Positions 37,817 through 47,411 are shown, numbered from the stretch's first letter. The stretch is 64,000 nucleotides of DNA from Saonia flava (GCF_011927795.1 NZ_JAATJJ010000001.1:558001-622000); one strand, 5' to 3'. Made by a program: numbers and translations. Notes: generated by a model from the letters alone, not told the origin.

Positions 37817-39130
37817 TTATTTTGAAGTATCAGCACCTTCCAAGACCTCTCTCATGGCCTTTGCCTTAATTAAACACTCTTCGTATTCTTTTTCCGGTAT
37901 AGCTTTTGCCGTTATGGCCCCTCCAACGGAATAGGAAACATATTTATTTGTAGCATTGTATAATATACTGCGAATGACCACATTAAAGTCAAATTCATTA
38001 TTAGGGGTAAAATAACCTACAGCTCCACTATACAAGCCACGTTTGGTTGCTTCCAGTTCTTCTATAATCTTCATTGCGGAGACTTTTGGTGCCCCTGTCA
38101 TACTGCCCATGGGAAAGGTTTCCTTTATAATTTCCACTGGGTCTTTGGATTTTGAAACTTTGGCGACAACTGTAGAAATCATTTGATGTACTTGTTCAAA
38201 AGTATATACCTTGCATAGCTCCTTCACCTTTACACTTCCTTTTTTAGCACTTTTAGAAAGGTCATTGCGCACCAAATCCACGATCATGATATTCTCTGCT
38301 CTTTCTTTTGTATCATTTTCAAGGCTTTTGATCAATAAAGCATCTTCCTCTTTGTTGGGGGAACGTTTGGCCGTTCCTTTTATGGGTTGCGAAACCACAT
38401 TGTTCTTTCTCCTTTTTATATATCTTTCTGGCGAAGCAGACAACAAATACTTATCCCAAATTTTTAAATAGGTTGCAAAGGGGGCTCTTGAAATTTCATT
38501 AAGTCTATTATATATTTTAAGAGGGTCTATAACAGTATCTTGTGCATAGAACTCCTGACAAAAATTAGCTTCATATATATCTCCAATTTGAATATGATTC
38601 AGCATTTTCTCTACCCTTTTAAAATATTCATCCTTAAAAATTCTAAGCTTTATTTTTACAGGATGCGTTTCAATTATTGGATGTGGTTTTTCAAAAAATC
38701 CTTTGGAGATTAAATTAAAATCATCTTCAATTTCATCATTAACCATCTTTAAATAAAGGAAATCCACTTTATTCCCTTTTATTCTGATTATTTTTTTAGG
38801 TTGAAAAAAGCAGAGTTCCGGAAACTCCAAACCATCAAAATTACTAGAAGAAAGTACTTCAACATCATTTTTTAAATCGTAGGATAAATACCCAAAAATC
38901 CAGTCCTTGGCACCATTCTGGTACTCCTTTAAATCATTGAAGGCATCTTGGGAGTCGGTCACCAAACTTGTTAGGGCATCCACTGCCAACAGTCCATCAA
39001 AAGAACTGTATTTATCATTGTGCCCATTGCTATCCAGCCATACAACTTCATCAAACTGTTGGGCCCATTGGAGTAAAGCATGCTTAAAACTAGTACTTTG
39101 GGGGACAGTAAAAGAAACCTTTTTGCGCAA
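37817..39130 (-). CDS. pabB: aminodeoxychorismate synthase component I
   Basis: This 437-residue chorismate-binding enzyme carries PIKGTAKR, in which the Lys is characteristic of PabB (TrpE has Ala), together with MIVDLVRNDLSK, FPMGSMTGAPKVSAM and SVGGAIT. It converts chorismate to 4-amino-4-deoxychorismate for folate. The start is TTG, since no ATG or GTG lies upstream in frame before the preceding stop region. The TTG is 11 bases after the FMN reductase stop, so the genes are probably coupled. Confidence 0.92.
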   Translation of the reverse strand: MRKKVSFTVPQSTSFKHALLQWAQQFDEVVWLDSNGHNDKYSSFDGLLAVDALTSLVTDSQDAFNDLKEYQNGAKDWIFGYLSYDLKNDVEVLSSSNFDGLEFPELCFFQPKKIIRIKGNKVDFLYLKMVNDEIEDDFNLISKGFFEKPHPIIETHPVKIKLRIFKDEYFKRVEKMLNHIQIGDIYEANFCQEFYAQDTVIDPLKIYNRLNEISRAPFATYLKIWDKYLLSASPERYIKRRKNNVVSQPIKGTAKRSPNKEEDALLIKSLENDTKERAENIMIVDLVRNDLSKSAKKGSVKVKELCKVYTFEQVHQMISTVVAKVSKSKDPVEIIKETFPMGSMTGAPKVSAMKIIEELEATKRGLYSGAVGYFTPNNEFDFNVVIRSILYNATNKYVSYSVGGAITAKAIPEKEYEECLIKAKAMREVLEGADTSK

Positions 39131-39141
39131 GTTCTTTGTTT

Positions 39142-39675
39142 TTAGATGGAACTTAAAAAGTCATTCAAGGCATCCTTGTAGGCATCGGACAATTCAGAAT
39201 CGGTAATTCCCTTTTCTTCGTTAAAATTAGTGTTGAAAGAAGGCAATGAAAAAGAAGAAACAATCTCACCTCCAAATCTTGGAAAAGAAGAAGATATAAC
39301 ACCCAAGGAACTTTTGGCCCCTCCTTTTCCAGGAGAAGTGGACATCAACAATATTTTTTTTCCTTCTAAAAATTTTCGCTCTACTCGTGATAACCAATCC
39401 AACAGATTCTTAAAATAAGCAGACGGATTTCCATTGTGTTCATTTACAGATACAACCAGTGCATGAGCAGACTTAATATCATTTTTAAGTTCAATCAATG
39501 AGTTGGAATAGCCATTTTCTCTTTCGTAATCTTCACTATACATGGGAAACGGAAAGTTTGCCAAATTAAGAAGTTGTATATCATGCCCATCTATTTGGGA
39601 TATAGTATGTTGTACTAATTTAAAATTAATAGAGGTAGAAGAATTGCTTCCAGCAAATGCCAATATCTTTGCCAT
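39142..39675 (-). CDS. NADPH-dependent FMN reductase family protein
   Basis: This 177-residue flavodoxin-fold protein is called from the second Met (MAKILAFAGSNSSTSINFKL), which places the phosphate-binding loop GSNSSTSIN at its normal N-terminal position. A Met 20 codons upstream would add an unrelated extension. VSVNEHNGNPSAYFKNLLDW is the typical flavin/NADPH contact. Members reduce FMN, quinones, azo dyes or chromate. It is the first gene of the leftward run and diverges from the acyltransferase gene. Confidence 0.87.
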   Translation of the reverse strand: MAKILAFAGSNSSTSINFKLVQHTISQIDGHDIQLLNLANFPFPMYSEDYERENGYSNSLIELKNDIKSAHALVVSVNEHNGNPSAYFKNLLDWLSRVERKFLEGKKILLMSTSPGKGGAKSSLGVISSSFPRFGGEIVSSFSLPSFNTNFNEEKGITDSELSDAYKDALNDFLSSI

Positions 39676-39800
39676 AGTTTTGTGTTTAGATGGACTAAAA
39701 TACCCAAATAACGTCAATTTGTGAGGAATTTGCATAATTTTACGCCGCTAAAAACCCGAAGTCACTGACTTATAAGCACATTGAGGATATTCCATAGTAA

Positions 39801-40946
39801 ATGAAGCAAAGAACCGGTCGTTTATATTTTATTGATGCCATGCGTGCATGGGCCATTCTAATGATGCTGCAAGGGCATTTTGTAGATGGTCTTTTGGATA
39901 ACTCTTTTAGGGATGATGCCAATTGGGCGTATGCTACATGGAAATATTTTAGAGGGATTACCGCTCCTGTATTTTTTACAGTATCAGGCTTTATTTTCAC
40001 ATTTTTGTTGACCAGAACGGACCGCATAGGCAAGAACAATCCTAGGGTTAAAAAAGGGTTAAAACGGGGTGTACAATTACTGCTAATAGGGTATCTACTT
40101 CGTACTAATTTTGGAGGGCTGTTCAAAGGGCACATTTATGGTGGGTTTTATCTAGTGGATGTATTGCATTGTATTGGGCTGTCATTAATTGGCATCATCA
40201 TTATTTATCTGGTAAGCTATAGGAGTATCAAATATATTTTCCCATCGCTATTGCTTGTCATCAGTTTATTGCTTTTTCTGTTAGAACCCCAATACAAGGC
40301 TCTATCTTACTCCTTTCTTCCTGAAGCTTTGGCCAATTATTTTACGAGGGCCAACGGCTCGGTCTTTACTGTAATTCCTTGGTTTGGCTATGCCGCTATT
40401 GGCGGATTCCTATCTACTCTTTTTAACCGTTTTAAGGATGCTAAGCATTTATATATTTACACCATTTCTATAGCTTCTATTGCAGGGTTATGGCTCATTT
40501 ATAAGTCATCCGCTTTTTTTGTTAACATGGAAAGATGGACCGGCTTGGAGCTCTTCAAAGGCGTCTATTCCAATAACTACTTGTTCATAAGGTTAGGTGA
40601 TGTTTTACTTGTTTTTGCGGTATTTATGCTGCTTAGAAGGTTAATGGAGAACAAAACATTGTTAAAAATAGGACAGAGCACCCTTTCCATCTATGTGGTT
40701 CATTTTATAATTCTATACGGTAGTTTTACAGGAATGGGGCTGTACCGTTATTTTAATCATTCCCTCGCACCCCAAGTAGTAATTCCCTGTGCCATTCTAT
40801 TTATGTTTATTTGCACATTTATTGCCCTCCAGTACGAAAAGTATAAAGAAACAATAAAGGGTTTACTATTAACACTACGTAAATATTTTTGGGAGCACCT
40901 AAAGGCCTGGTACAGAATGGGAATACAATTGCTTAAACGAAGATAA
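39801..40946 (+). CDS. HGSNAT-like membrane acyltransferase (DUF1624 family)
   Basis: This 381-residue protein has about 10 TM segments. The N-terminus RLYFIDAMRAWAILMMLQGH is the first helix of the heparan-alpha-glucosaminide N-acetyltransferase catalytic family, and PVFFTVSGFIFTFLLTR follows. Such proteins transfer acetyl groups from cytoplasmic acetyl-CoA to extracytoplasmic sugars. No polysaccharide locus is nearby, so the acceptor is unknown. Confidence 0.82.
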   Translation: MKQRTGRLYFIDAMRAWAILMMLQGHFVDGLLDNSFRDDANWAYATWKYFRGITAPVFFTVSGFIFTFLLTRTDRIGKNNPRVKKGLKRGVQLLLIGYLLRTNFGGLFKGHIYGGFYLVDVLHCIGLSLIGIIIIYLVSYRSIKYIFPSLLLVISLLLFLLEPQYKALSYSFLPEALANYFTRANGSVFTVIPWFGYAAIGGFLSTLFNRFKDAKHLYIYTISIASIAGLWLIYKSSAFFVNMERWTGLELFKGVYSNNYLFIRLGDVLLVFAVFMLLRRLMENKTLLKIGQSTLSIYVVHFIILYGSFTGMGLYRYFNHSLAPQVVIPCAILFMFICTFIALQYEKYKETIKGLLLTLRKYFWEHLKAWYRMGIQLLKRR

Positions 40947-41002
40947 AAACTTACGCTATTTTTTTGTAGATTTCATCTAGTTAAATAGTCCAACATACAG
41001 AG

Positions 41003-41356
41003 ATGAAAAATCTAGACGACAATACCTTAGATTGGAATGATTTCATGAAAGTTGAAATAAGGGCAGGTACCGTTATTGATGCAGAAATTTTCAAGGAAGC
41101 AAAAAATCCAGCCTACAAACTCATGGTAGATTTTGGGGAACATGGATTACGAAAAACCTCAGCTCAAATAACCAAACTGTATGCTGATTCCAAAACCTTA
41201 ATTGGGAGTCAAGTTATAGCGGTAATTAATTTTCCTCCTAAACAGATTGCCAATATTATGAGTGAGTGTCTTGTTTTGGGTTGTGTTGGTGAAAATAAAG
41301 AGGTTACTTTAATTCAACCTGAAAGAAAAGTTGAAAATGGCACTAGAGTAGGTTGA
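41003..41356 (+). CDS. csaA: CsaA-type tRNA-binding protein
   Basis: This 117-residue single OB-fold protein of the EMAP-II/Arc1p tRNA-binding type carries VEIRAGTVIDAEIF, KNPAYKLMVDFG and INFPPKQIANIMSECLVLGC, all characteristic of CsaA. CsaA dimers bind tRNA and have been reported to act as a chaperone in Bacillus. Length is typical. Confidence 0.93.
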   Translation: MKNLDDNTLDWNDFMKVEIRAGTVIDAEIFKEAKNPAYKLMVDFGEHGLRKTSAQITKLYADSKTLIGSQVIAVINFPPKQIANIMSECLVLGCVGENKEVTLIQPERKVENGTRVG

Positions 41357-41443
41357 TTTTTAATTTGAGTTGCTCTAAAAGTTTTAAAATCTGGTCCTTT
41401 ATGTATAAAAGGTGAATTTGATATAAATTAAAAACAAAAGATT

Positions 41444-41995
41444 ATGAAACCAAAGTTTTGGACAAGTGAAAAAGTACTCAGCCTATCAGCCCTGTTGGTT
41501 AGTTTATTGACTTTGGCGGTTTTCATATACCAAACACAACTAATTAGAAAACAGCAATATATGTCGGTCTACCCTCATTTAAATTTTGCAAACATTGGGG
41601 GGCATACCTTGGAATACACCTATGTATTAAAAAATGATGGTGTTGGACCCGCATTTATACGGTCGGTAAAGGTCAATGGCCCCAATGGAAAGTCTTACAA
41701 AGATGTAATTAACTACGTAGAAGAAAATTTAGCTAAAAATGATTCCGTCTTGTTCTACTACGCAAATCTTTCAGAAGGACGTTTGGTTTCTGCAGAGGAA
41801 GAAATTCCTATAATAACACTTATGAATAAGGAAAAAACCCGGGAATTGAACTTATCGGACAATACATTGGAAAAATCAAACAAGTTGTATGACATCTTAA
41901 ATAATGATAGTCTTAAAATTGAGATTGAATACGAATCCATCTATGGAGAAAAATGGGTTCTAAAAAATGGAGGAAGCGGGCCTGTAAAAAAGTAG
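41444..41995 (+). CDS. hypothetical protein with one N-terminal membrane anchor
   Basis: This 183-residue protein has one TM segment (residues ~10-29, LSLSALLVSLLTLAVFIYQT) and a soluble part rich in beta strands (HLNFANIGGHTLEYTYVLKN; IEIEYESIYGEKW). It has no Cys and no known motif. The form suggests an Ig-like periplasmic domain tethered to the inner membrane, or the reverse orientation. The family is not recognised. Neighbours csaA and the TIM-barrel fusion give no hint. Confidence 0.6.
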   Translation: MKPKFWTSEKVLSLSALLVSLLTLAVFIYQTQLIRKQQYMSVYPHLNFANIGGHTLEYTYVLKNDGVGPAFIRSVKVNGPNGKSYKDVINYVEENLAKNDSVLFYYANLSEGRLVSAEEEIPIITLMNKEKTRELNLSDNTLEKSNKLYDILNNDSLKIEIEYESIYGEKWVLKNGGSGPVKK

Positions 41996-42063
41996 CTCCC
42001 TTTTACACCCTAAGACATTCTATTTTTAATTAAATTTGAGTAAAACCAATTAATCAAGATATT

Positions 42064-43254
42064 ATGAAAAAAATTATCGTGGCACTATTTGTTGCCACTT
42101 GCTTTGTTCAAGTTAATGCCCAAGAAGTGGGTATTATCATGGGCACGGCCAGAGAACTAATGAGAGATGATGTTGAGGATGGACTCATTAAGCTAAAGGA
42201 AATGGGCGTAAAGTATATTGAGGGTGCAGGAACCAGAAGTATGCCAAGAGAACAGTACAAAGCGTTGTTGGACAAACATGGTTTTGATGTAGTTGCCGGT
42301 GGAACTGGGTTTGAAATGTTGCAGCACCGAGATAGTGTGGCCAAGGTCATAGAAAATTTAAAATTCTTTGGCGCAGAGTATGCCACCTGTTATTGGATTC
42401 CCCATGATGGAAACAATTTCACCTTTGAGGACATGAAAAAAGGGGTCGAGGTCTTTAATAAGGCTGGAAAACAATTTGCTGAAGCGGGCATATCCTTTTT
42501 GTACCATGCACATGGATATGAATTTAGACCCTATGATGGACCGGGCACCATGTACGACTATATGATGGAGAATACAGACCCAAGGTATGTAAACATAGAA
42601 ATGGATGTGTTTTGGATGAGAAACCCTGGGCAGGACCCAGCCGCACTTTTAAGAAAGTATGCAGGCAGGTACCCAATTACACATTTAAAGGATAGACTAA
42701 TAGGAACAGAAGACAATTTAAATGGTAGACAGGACAAGGAGAAAAATGTGGTGTTGGGTTCTGGAGATGTAAACATTGCCGCGGTAATGAAGGCTGCCCG
42801 AGAAACAGGGGTAAAATATCACTTTATTGAGGATGAATCCTCTAGGGCTGCCATACAATTACCCATGCATTTGGCCTATTTAAAATCATTGGATTATGAT
42901 GTTAAAGCTGTGGATGCCACTGTTGTAAAACTACACAAAGCTATGGTGGAAGCCGATTCTCTTAACCTGTACAACCTTACATCAAAGGAGCTTACTTATG
43001 GCCATTCCAGTGGCGCCATAGAAGACCAAGATGCCTATGTATATGCCTTGGTAAGTGGTGGGTCCGATTTTGCGAAAATTGAATTTGCAGACCAAGACAT
43101 TACCGTAAAAGGCAATGTTGCTTGGGTACGTGGAGTTATGCAGGCAGATTTGGTGAATGCAGGGGTCACAAGTCCCATTACACTAAAAATGTTGTATGTG
43201 TTTACCAAAGAAAGTGGGTACTGGAAACTGTTGGCAAGACAGGCCGTACGATAA
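42064..43254 (+). CDS. secreted AP-endonuclease-2/xylose-isomerase-like TIM barrel fused to a DUF4440 domain
   Basis: This 396-residue protein has a Sec signal (MKKIIVALFVATCFVQVNAQ). Residues ~25-280 form a sugar-phosphate isomerase/epimerase-type barrel, with metal-site-like residues in FLYHAHGYEF, VNIEMDVFWM, ITHLKDRL and YHFIEDESS. Residues ~285-396 look like an NTF2-like DUF4440 domain (KAMVEADSLNLYNLTSKELT and FTKESGYWKLLARQA). The two parts are normally separate proteins. Substrate is unknown; the family includes periplasmic sugar-modifying enzymes. A terminator follows ~160 bases downstream. Confidence 0.85.
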   Translation: MKKIIVALFVATCFVQVNAQEVGIIMGTARELMRDDVEDGLIKLKEMGVKYIEGAGTRSMPREQYKALLDKHGFDVVAGGTGFEMLQHRDSVAKVIENLKFFGAEYATCYWIPHDGNNFTFEDMKKGVEVFNKAGKQFAEAGISFLYHAHGYEFRPYDGPGTMYDYMMENTDPRYVNIEMDVFWMRNPGQDPAALLRKYAGRYPITHLKDRLIGTEDNLNGRQDKEKNVVLGSGDVNIAAVMKAARETGVKYHFIEDESSRAAIQLPMHLAYLKSLDYDVKAVDATVVKLHKAMVEADSLNLYNLTSKELTYGHSSGAIEDQDAYVYALVSGGSDFAKIEFADQDITVKGNVAWVRGVMQADLVNAGVTSPITLKMLYVFTKESGYWKLLARQAVR

Positions 43255-43413
43255 ATATAGTATTCTGAAATATTGAAAAGCACCGTGATTTTAACTCTTG
43301 GATAAAGGGATGAAAAAGGCGATTGGCTAAAGAATCTAAAAAAAGTAAGAACTCCAAAAGAAGGTTTTCTTGTGGAAATCAAGTAAAATTCTATCAATTA
43401 AGATTTAAAGACA

Positions 43414-43450
43414 AAAGCGGTCCAGAAATATCTGGACCACTTTTACTTTT
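43414..43450. terminator. bidirectional terminator between the TIM-barrel gene and lpdA
   Basis: The stem AAAGCGGTCCAGA (43414-43426) pairs with TCTGGACCACTTT (43431-43443) apart from one C/A mismatch, around an AATA loop. T-rich tracts follow on both strands. It separates two convergent genes. Confidence 0.85.
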
Positions 43451-43498
43451 TTATCATTCTAAAAAATAGTACCCTAAAAACGTTCTTAAGAGAACATT

Positions 43499-44905
43499 TT
43501 AAATATGCATAGCTCTATCCGCTGTAGCGGCCATTGCTGCTTCTTTTACAGCTTCCGCGTATGTTGGGTGTGCATGGCTCATTCTGGCAATATCCTCTGC
43601 AGATGCCCTAAATTCCATCGCAGTTACCGCCTCGGCTATTAAATCGGCCACACGAGCACCAACCATATGTATTCCCAATACTTCATCAGTAGCTGAATCC
43701 GCTAAGATTTTTACAAATCCATCTATATCCATACTGGCTCTAGCTCTACCCAAAGCACGCATTGGAAACTGTCCCACCTTATAAGAAACCCCAGCTTCTT
43801 TTAGCTCTTCTTCAGTTTTGCCAACAGCTGCAACTTCAGGCCAGGTGTAAACCACTCCAGGAATCAAATTATAATCAATATGTGGTTTTTGCCCTGCCAA
43901 GATTTCAGCAACCAAGGTTCCTTCTTCTTCTGCTTTATGGGCGAGCATTGCTCCTTTTACCACATCTCCAATTGCATAGATGTTAGAAACATTGGTCTGT
44001 AAATGTCCGTTAACCTCTACTCTACCCCTATCATCCAATTTTACACCTGCAGCATCTGCATTTAATCCATCTGTATAAGGTTTTCTCCCTACAGAAACCA
44101 AGCAATAATCGCCTGTAAAAACTACTTCTTCTCCTTTTTTGTTATCGGCTTTTACAATAACCTCATCCCCTTTTCTCTCTACAGACTTTACTTTGTGCGA
44201 AAGGTTAAACTTCATTTTACCTTTTTTAAGGACTTTCATTAATTCTTTGGAAAGTGCCCCGTCCATTCCAGGGATAATACGGTCCATATATTCCACAACA
44301 GTTACCTCTGCTCCCAATCGTTTGTATACCTGACCCAATTCCAGACCAATAACGCCACCCCCAATCACAATCATGTGTTTTGGAATTTCTTTAAGCTCTA
44401 AAGCCTCTGTGGAAGTAATGATTCGTTCCTTATCTATTTTGATAAACGGTAAAGAAGAAGGCTTGGAACCGGTAGCAATAATTATATTCTTGGCTTCAAT
44501 CGTTTCTACCTTACCATCATTTTTGGTTATGTTTACGTGAGTGGTATCTTTAAAACTGCCCAAACCCTCAAAAACATCAATCTTGTTTTTATCCATTAAA
44601 AACTGAATGCCTTTTGTAGTTTGGTCTACCACACCTTGTTTACGGGCCACCATTTGCTTTAAATTCACTTTTATCTCACCTGGAATATCAATACCATGCT
44701 CCTCAAAATGCTTTATAGCATCCTCATAATGGTGAGAGGAGTCCAACATGGCCTTGGAAGGAATACAACCCACATTTAAGCATGTACCACCCAAAGTGGA
44801 ATATTTTTCAATAATTGCAGTTTTCATTCCTAATTGTGCGCAACGTATTGCTGCAACGTACCCTCCTGGGCCAGAGCCAATAATGGCCACATCATATTGA
44901 GTCAT
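43499..44905 (-). CDS. lpdA: dihydrolipoyl dehydrogenase
   Basis: This 468-residue FAD flavoprotein has the active-site disulfide motif GGTCLNVGCIPSKAML, an N-terminal FAD loop VAIIGSGPGGYVAAIR, an NAD loop VIGGGVIGLELGQVY and the C-terminal His-Glu pair in HAHPTYAEAVKEAA. It reoxidises lipoamide for 2-oxo acid dehydrogenases and the glycine cleavage system. No E1/E2 gene is nearby, so it is a stand-alone copy. Confidence 0.96.
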   Translation of the reverse strand: MTQYDVAIIGSGPGGYVAAIRCAQLGMKTAIIEKYSTLGGTCLNVGCIPSKAMLDSSHHYEDAIKHFEEHGIDIPGEIKVNLKQMVARKQGVVDQTTKGIQFLMDKNKIDVFEGLGSFKDTTHVNITKNDGKVETIEAKNIIIATGSKPSSLPFIKIDKERIITSTEALELKEIPKHMIVIGGGVIGLELGQVYKRLGAEVTVVEYMDRIIPGMDGALSKELMKVLKKGKMKFNLSHKVKSVERKGDEVIVKADNKKGEEVVFTGDYCLVSVGRKPYTDGLNADAAGVKLDDRGRVEVNGHLQTNVSNIYAIGDVVKGAMLAHKAEEEGTLVAEILAGQKPHIDYNLIPGVVYTWPEVAAVGKTEEELKEAGVSYKVGQFPMRALGRARASMDIDGFVKILADSATDEVLGIHMVGARVADLIAEAVTAMEFRASAEDIARMSHAHPTYAEAVKEAAMAATADRAMHI

Positions 44906-45001
44906 ATTGTAAATTTAATGAACTATAGTAGTACAAAAGTACAAATGTTTTTGTTTAGAAGGCAATGAAGATTCTAATGAATTACAAGGCCATGCATGGT
45001 A

Positions 45002-45505
45002 TTATCCATAAATCTTTATCATAGTTTCCTTGGCGCCAAGAGACTCTAAGTATTCTTTGACCTCCAAGGCGTCATCACCTCCTTTTTCCGCATGGTGCAA
45101 TAAAGTAAAACCATGGGGACCAATGGCATGTACTGTTTGTGGAAAAGCCGTAAGCATGGGTTTTACTATTTCTATTTTACCAAAAAGACAAGCGGTAAAG
45201 ATATTTGCCTGTGCTCCATTATTCAAAAGATGTTGCGCCAGTTCCTTATATCCAACATGACTGGCCGCTCCCAAACCAGTTTCAAAATCACCCCGTTTCC
45301 AGTCATGTGCGGCATTGATTAAATTAGGGAACTCTTCTAACATAGCACTTACTTTATCCAAATTCTTATGGGATTGAGTAACAAATTCCTGAACTATTTT
45401 TTTATCAAAGGACTCTCCTTCTTGATCAGTGAAAGACACTAAGGGAAGCGCAGCCAAAACCATACCCGTTCCAACGGATGTTTTTATAAACTGATTTCTA
45501 TTCAT
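45002..45505 (-). CDS. exported ankyrin-repeat protein
   Basis: This protein is 167 residues from MNRNQFIKTSVGTGMVLAAL, chosen because it begins a Tat-like leader; a Met 16 codons upstream is in frame but adds a second hydrophobic run. The mature part contains about three ankyrin-type helices (LGAASHVGYKELAQHLLNNG; ACLFGKIEIVKPMLTAF; GFTLLHHAEKGGDDALEV). Such proteins bind partner proteins; no partner is evident here. It lies 76 bases after lrp on the same strand. Confidence 0.75.
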   Translation of the reverse strand: MNRNQFIKTSVGTGMVLAALPLVSFTDQEGESFDKKIVQEFVTQSHKNLDKVSAMLEEFPNLINAAHDWKRGDFETGLGAASHVGYKELAQHLLNNGAQANIFTACLFGKIEIVKPMLTAFPQTVHAIGPHGFTLLHHAEKGGDDALEVKEYLESLGAKETMIKIYG

Positions 45506-45581
45506 TGTGGAAGTTTTACTAACCAATATAACGATTAATACAATCACCACCACCTGTTTAACAAGACTTTAGATGTATTGG

Positions 45582-46043
45582 CTACAAGGAAATTGCTGTG
45601 GTATTCTTTACTTCATTAATTACAAAGGAGCTCTGTGTACTGCCTATGTTGGCAATTGCCGTAAGCTTGGTAACCATAAAATCTCTATAGGCTTCCATAT
45701 CACTTACATTAATTTTTAAAATATAATCATAATCACCACTAATATGGAAACATTCTGTTACCTCTTCAAGTTGTTGAACCTGTCTTTCAAATTGAAGTAC
45801 AAACTCCTTAATATGTTGCACCAGTTTAACATGGCATAAGACCAAAAATGATTTGTTAACCGCCTTCTTATTAACCAATGCTACATATTTATCTATCACA
45901 TTATTCTTTTCCAAACGCTTAATACGTTCATAAACAGCGGTGGTAGAAAGCCCTAACCTATGTGCATATTCTTTGGTTGTCTTTTTGCTATCAGCCTGTA
46001 AAAGACCCAACAGTTTCAAATCCAGTTCATCTAGCTTTAACAT
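45582..46043 (-). CDS. Lrp/AsnC-family transcriptional regulator
   Basis: This 153-residue protein has an N-terminal HTH (LDLKLLGLLQADSKKTTKEY and LGLSTTAVYERIKRLEK) and a C-terminal RAM/ACT-type ligand domain (FVLQFERQVQQLEEVTECFH). It is divergent from a Cys/Met-lyase gene, and a 15-bp palindrome lies 24 bases before its start. It most likely controls itself and the divergent operon, responding to an amino acid. Confidence 0.92.
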   Translation of the reverse strand: MLKLDELDLKLLGLLQADSKKTTKEYAHRLGLSTTAVYERIKRLEKNNVIDKYVALVNKKAVNKSFLVLCHVKLVQHIKEFVLQFERQVQQLEEVTECFHISGDYDYILKINVSDMEAYRDFMVTKLTAIANIGSTQSSFVINEVKNTTAISL

Positions 46044-46067
46044 GATTTATTTTCGGTTTATTATAAC

Positions 46068-46082
46068 AACAAACGATTTGTT
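46068..46082. promoter_or_regulatory. 15-bp palindromic Lrp-type operator candidate
   Basis: AACAAA-CGA-TTTGTT is a perfect 6+3+6 inverted repeat 24 bases upstream of the lrp start in the divergent intergenic region. Lrp/AsnC proteins typically bind ~15-bp imperfect palindromes, so this is the best operator candidate by size and place. Confidence 0.5.
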
Positions 46083-46190
46083 AACGATAATATTCTACAA
46101 TATAAATTAAATATAGTTTTATTTTCTATAAAATGTATTTTTTATTGATTTTAAAACCAATTAAACATATTTTTATAAAAAAAAACAACC

Positions 46191-47411
46191 ATGAAACATA
46201 ACTCATCCGACAATATTCAAGATTTACAATATTTTGGTGAATTTGGAGGTGTAAACCCTTCAATATCAGATTCATCTACATATACGTTTATATCAGCCAA
46301 AACCATGTTTGATACCTTTGAGGGCAATACTGAAGGATGTTATCTATATAGTAGGCATTCCTCACCATCGAACTTATACCTAGGGGAAGCTTTAGCGGCA
46401 TTGGAAGGAACGGAAACTGCCAATGTATATGCAAGTGGCATGGGAGCCATTACCTCTGTAATTTTACAACTTTGTGATACTGGGGATGAACTGGTAAGTA
46501 GTCGCACCATCTATGGGGGCACTTATGCTTTTATGAAGAATTTTCTAAAGAAATTTAATATTGGAACTTCATTTGTGGATATCACGAATATAAAACTTGT
46601 AGAGAAGGCCATTACTTCAAAAACTAAAATGATATACTGTGAAGCAGTAAGCAACCCGCTTTTGGAGGTTGCAGATATTAAAGCTTTGTCAAAGCTGGCG
46701 AAAAAACATAATATTCCTCTAGTAGTGGACAACACATTTTCTCCATTATCCATAGCAGCTGGAAAACTTGGGGCCGACATTGTTATCCATAGTCTTACCA
46801 AATTTATAAATGGCACTAGCGACTGTGTTGCTGGAGTGGTTTGCGGTACGGCCGATTTTTGTTTGCGGTTAAAAAACGTGAACAGTGGTGCAGGAATGCT
46901 ATTAGGCAGTACCTTGGACAGTCTACGAGCTGCTTCCATTCTTAAAAATCTCCGTACCCTGCACATAAGAATGAAAAAACATAGTGAGAATGCTCTTTAT
47001 CTAGCACAAAATTTCGAAAAAGATGGATTAAAAGTGGTGTATCCCGGATTGAAATCACATGCAGGACATACTACTTTTAAAACCCAAATGTGCAGTGAAT
47101 ATGGCTATGGTGGACTTTTAACTATAGATGTGGGATCTTTGGAGAAAGCCAATAAGTTTATGGAACTCATGCAAGAAAAGAATTTAGGTTACTTAGCGGT
47201 AAGTTTAGGATTTTACAAAACATTGTTCAGTGCTCCAGGCACTTCCACCTCTTCGGAAATACCGTTGGAAGAACAAAAGGAAATGGGGTTGTCCGATGGA
47301 TTAATCCGCTTTTCAATTGGTTTGGACAATGATATACACCGAACCTATGAAATGATGAAAAACTGTATGGAAAAATTGGGGATTCTCCATAAAAAGACAA
47401 TGTCCATATAA
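46191..47411 (+). CDS. Cys/Met-metabolism PLP enzyme (methionine gamma-lyase-like)
   Basis: This 406-residue fold-type I PLP enzyme of the trans-sulfuration family has the cofactor Lys in VIHSLTKFINGTSDCVAG near residue 204 and YSRHSSPSNLYL near residue 60. Methionine gamma-lyases carry a Cys in the YGCT motif (Cys116 in Pseudomonas); here it reads IYGGTYAF, as in cystathionine lyases/synthases. Methionine gamma-lyase is therefore likely only by neighbourhood. It is divergent from lrp and followed 58 bases later by a NhaC-family transporter. Confidence 0.82.
   Translation: MKHNSSDNIQDLQYFGEFGGVNPSISDSSTYTFISAKTMFDTFEGNTEGCYLYSRHSSPSNLYLGEALAALEGTETANVYASGMGAITSVILQLCDTGDELVSSRTIYGGTYAFMKNFLKKFNIGTSFVDITNIKLVEKAITSKTKMIYCEAVSNPLLEVADIKALSKLAKKHNIPLVVDNTFSPLSIAAGKLGADIVIHSLTKFINGTSDCVAGVVCGTADFCLRLKNVNSGAGMLLGSTLDSLRAASILKNLRTLHIRMKKHSENALYLAQNFEKDGLKVVYPGLKSHAGHTTFKTQMCSEYGYGGLLTIDVGSLEKANKFMELMQEKNLGYLAVSLGFYKTLFSAPGTSTSSEIPLEEQKEMGLSDGLIRFSIGLDNDIHRTYEMMKNCMEKLGILHKKTMSI

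Noticed and set aside
39676-39735. 20-codon N-terminal extension of the FMN reductase
   Set aside because: It would put the phosphate loop 20 residues too far in; the second Met gives the family's usual N-terminus.
46523-46966. 147-codon minus-strand ORF
   Set aside because: Antisense shadow of the PLP lyase gene, whose frame has clear conserved motifs.
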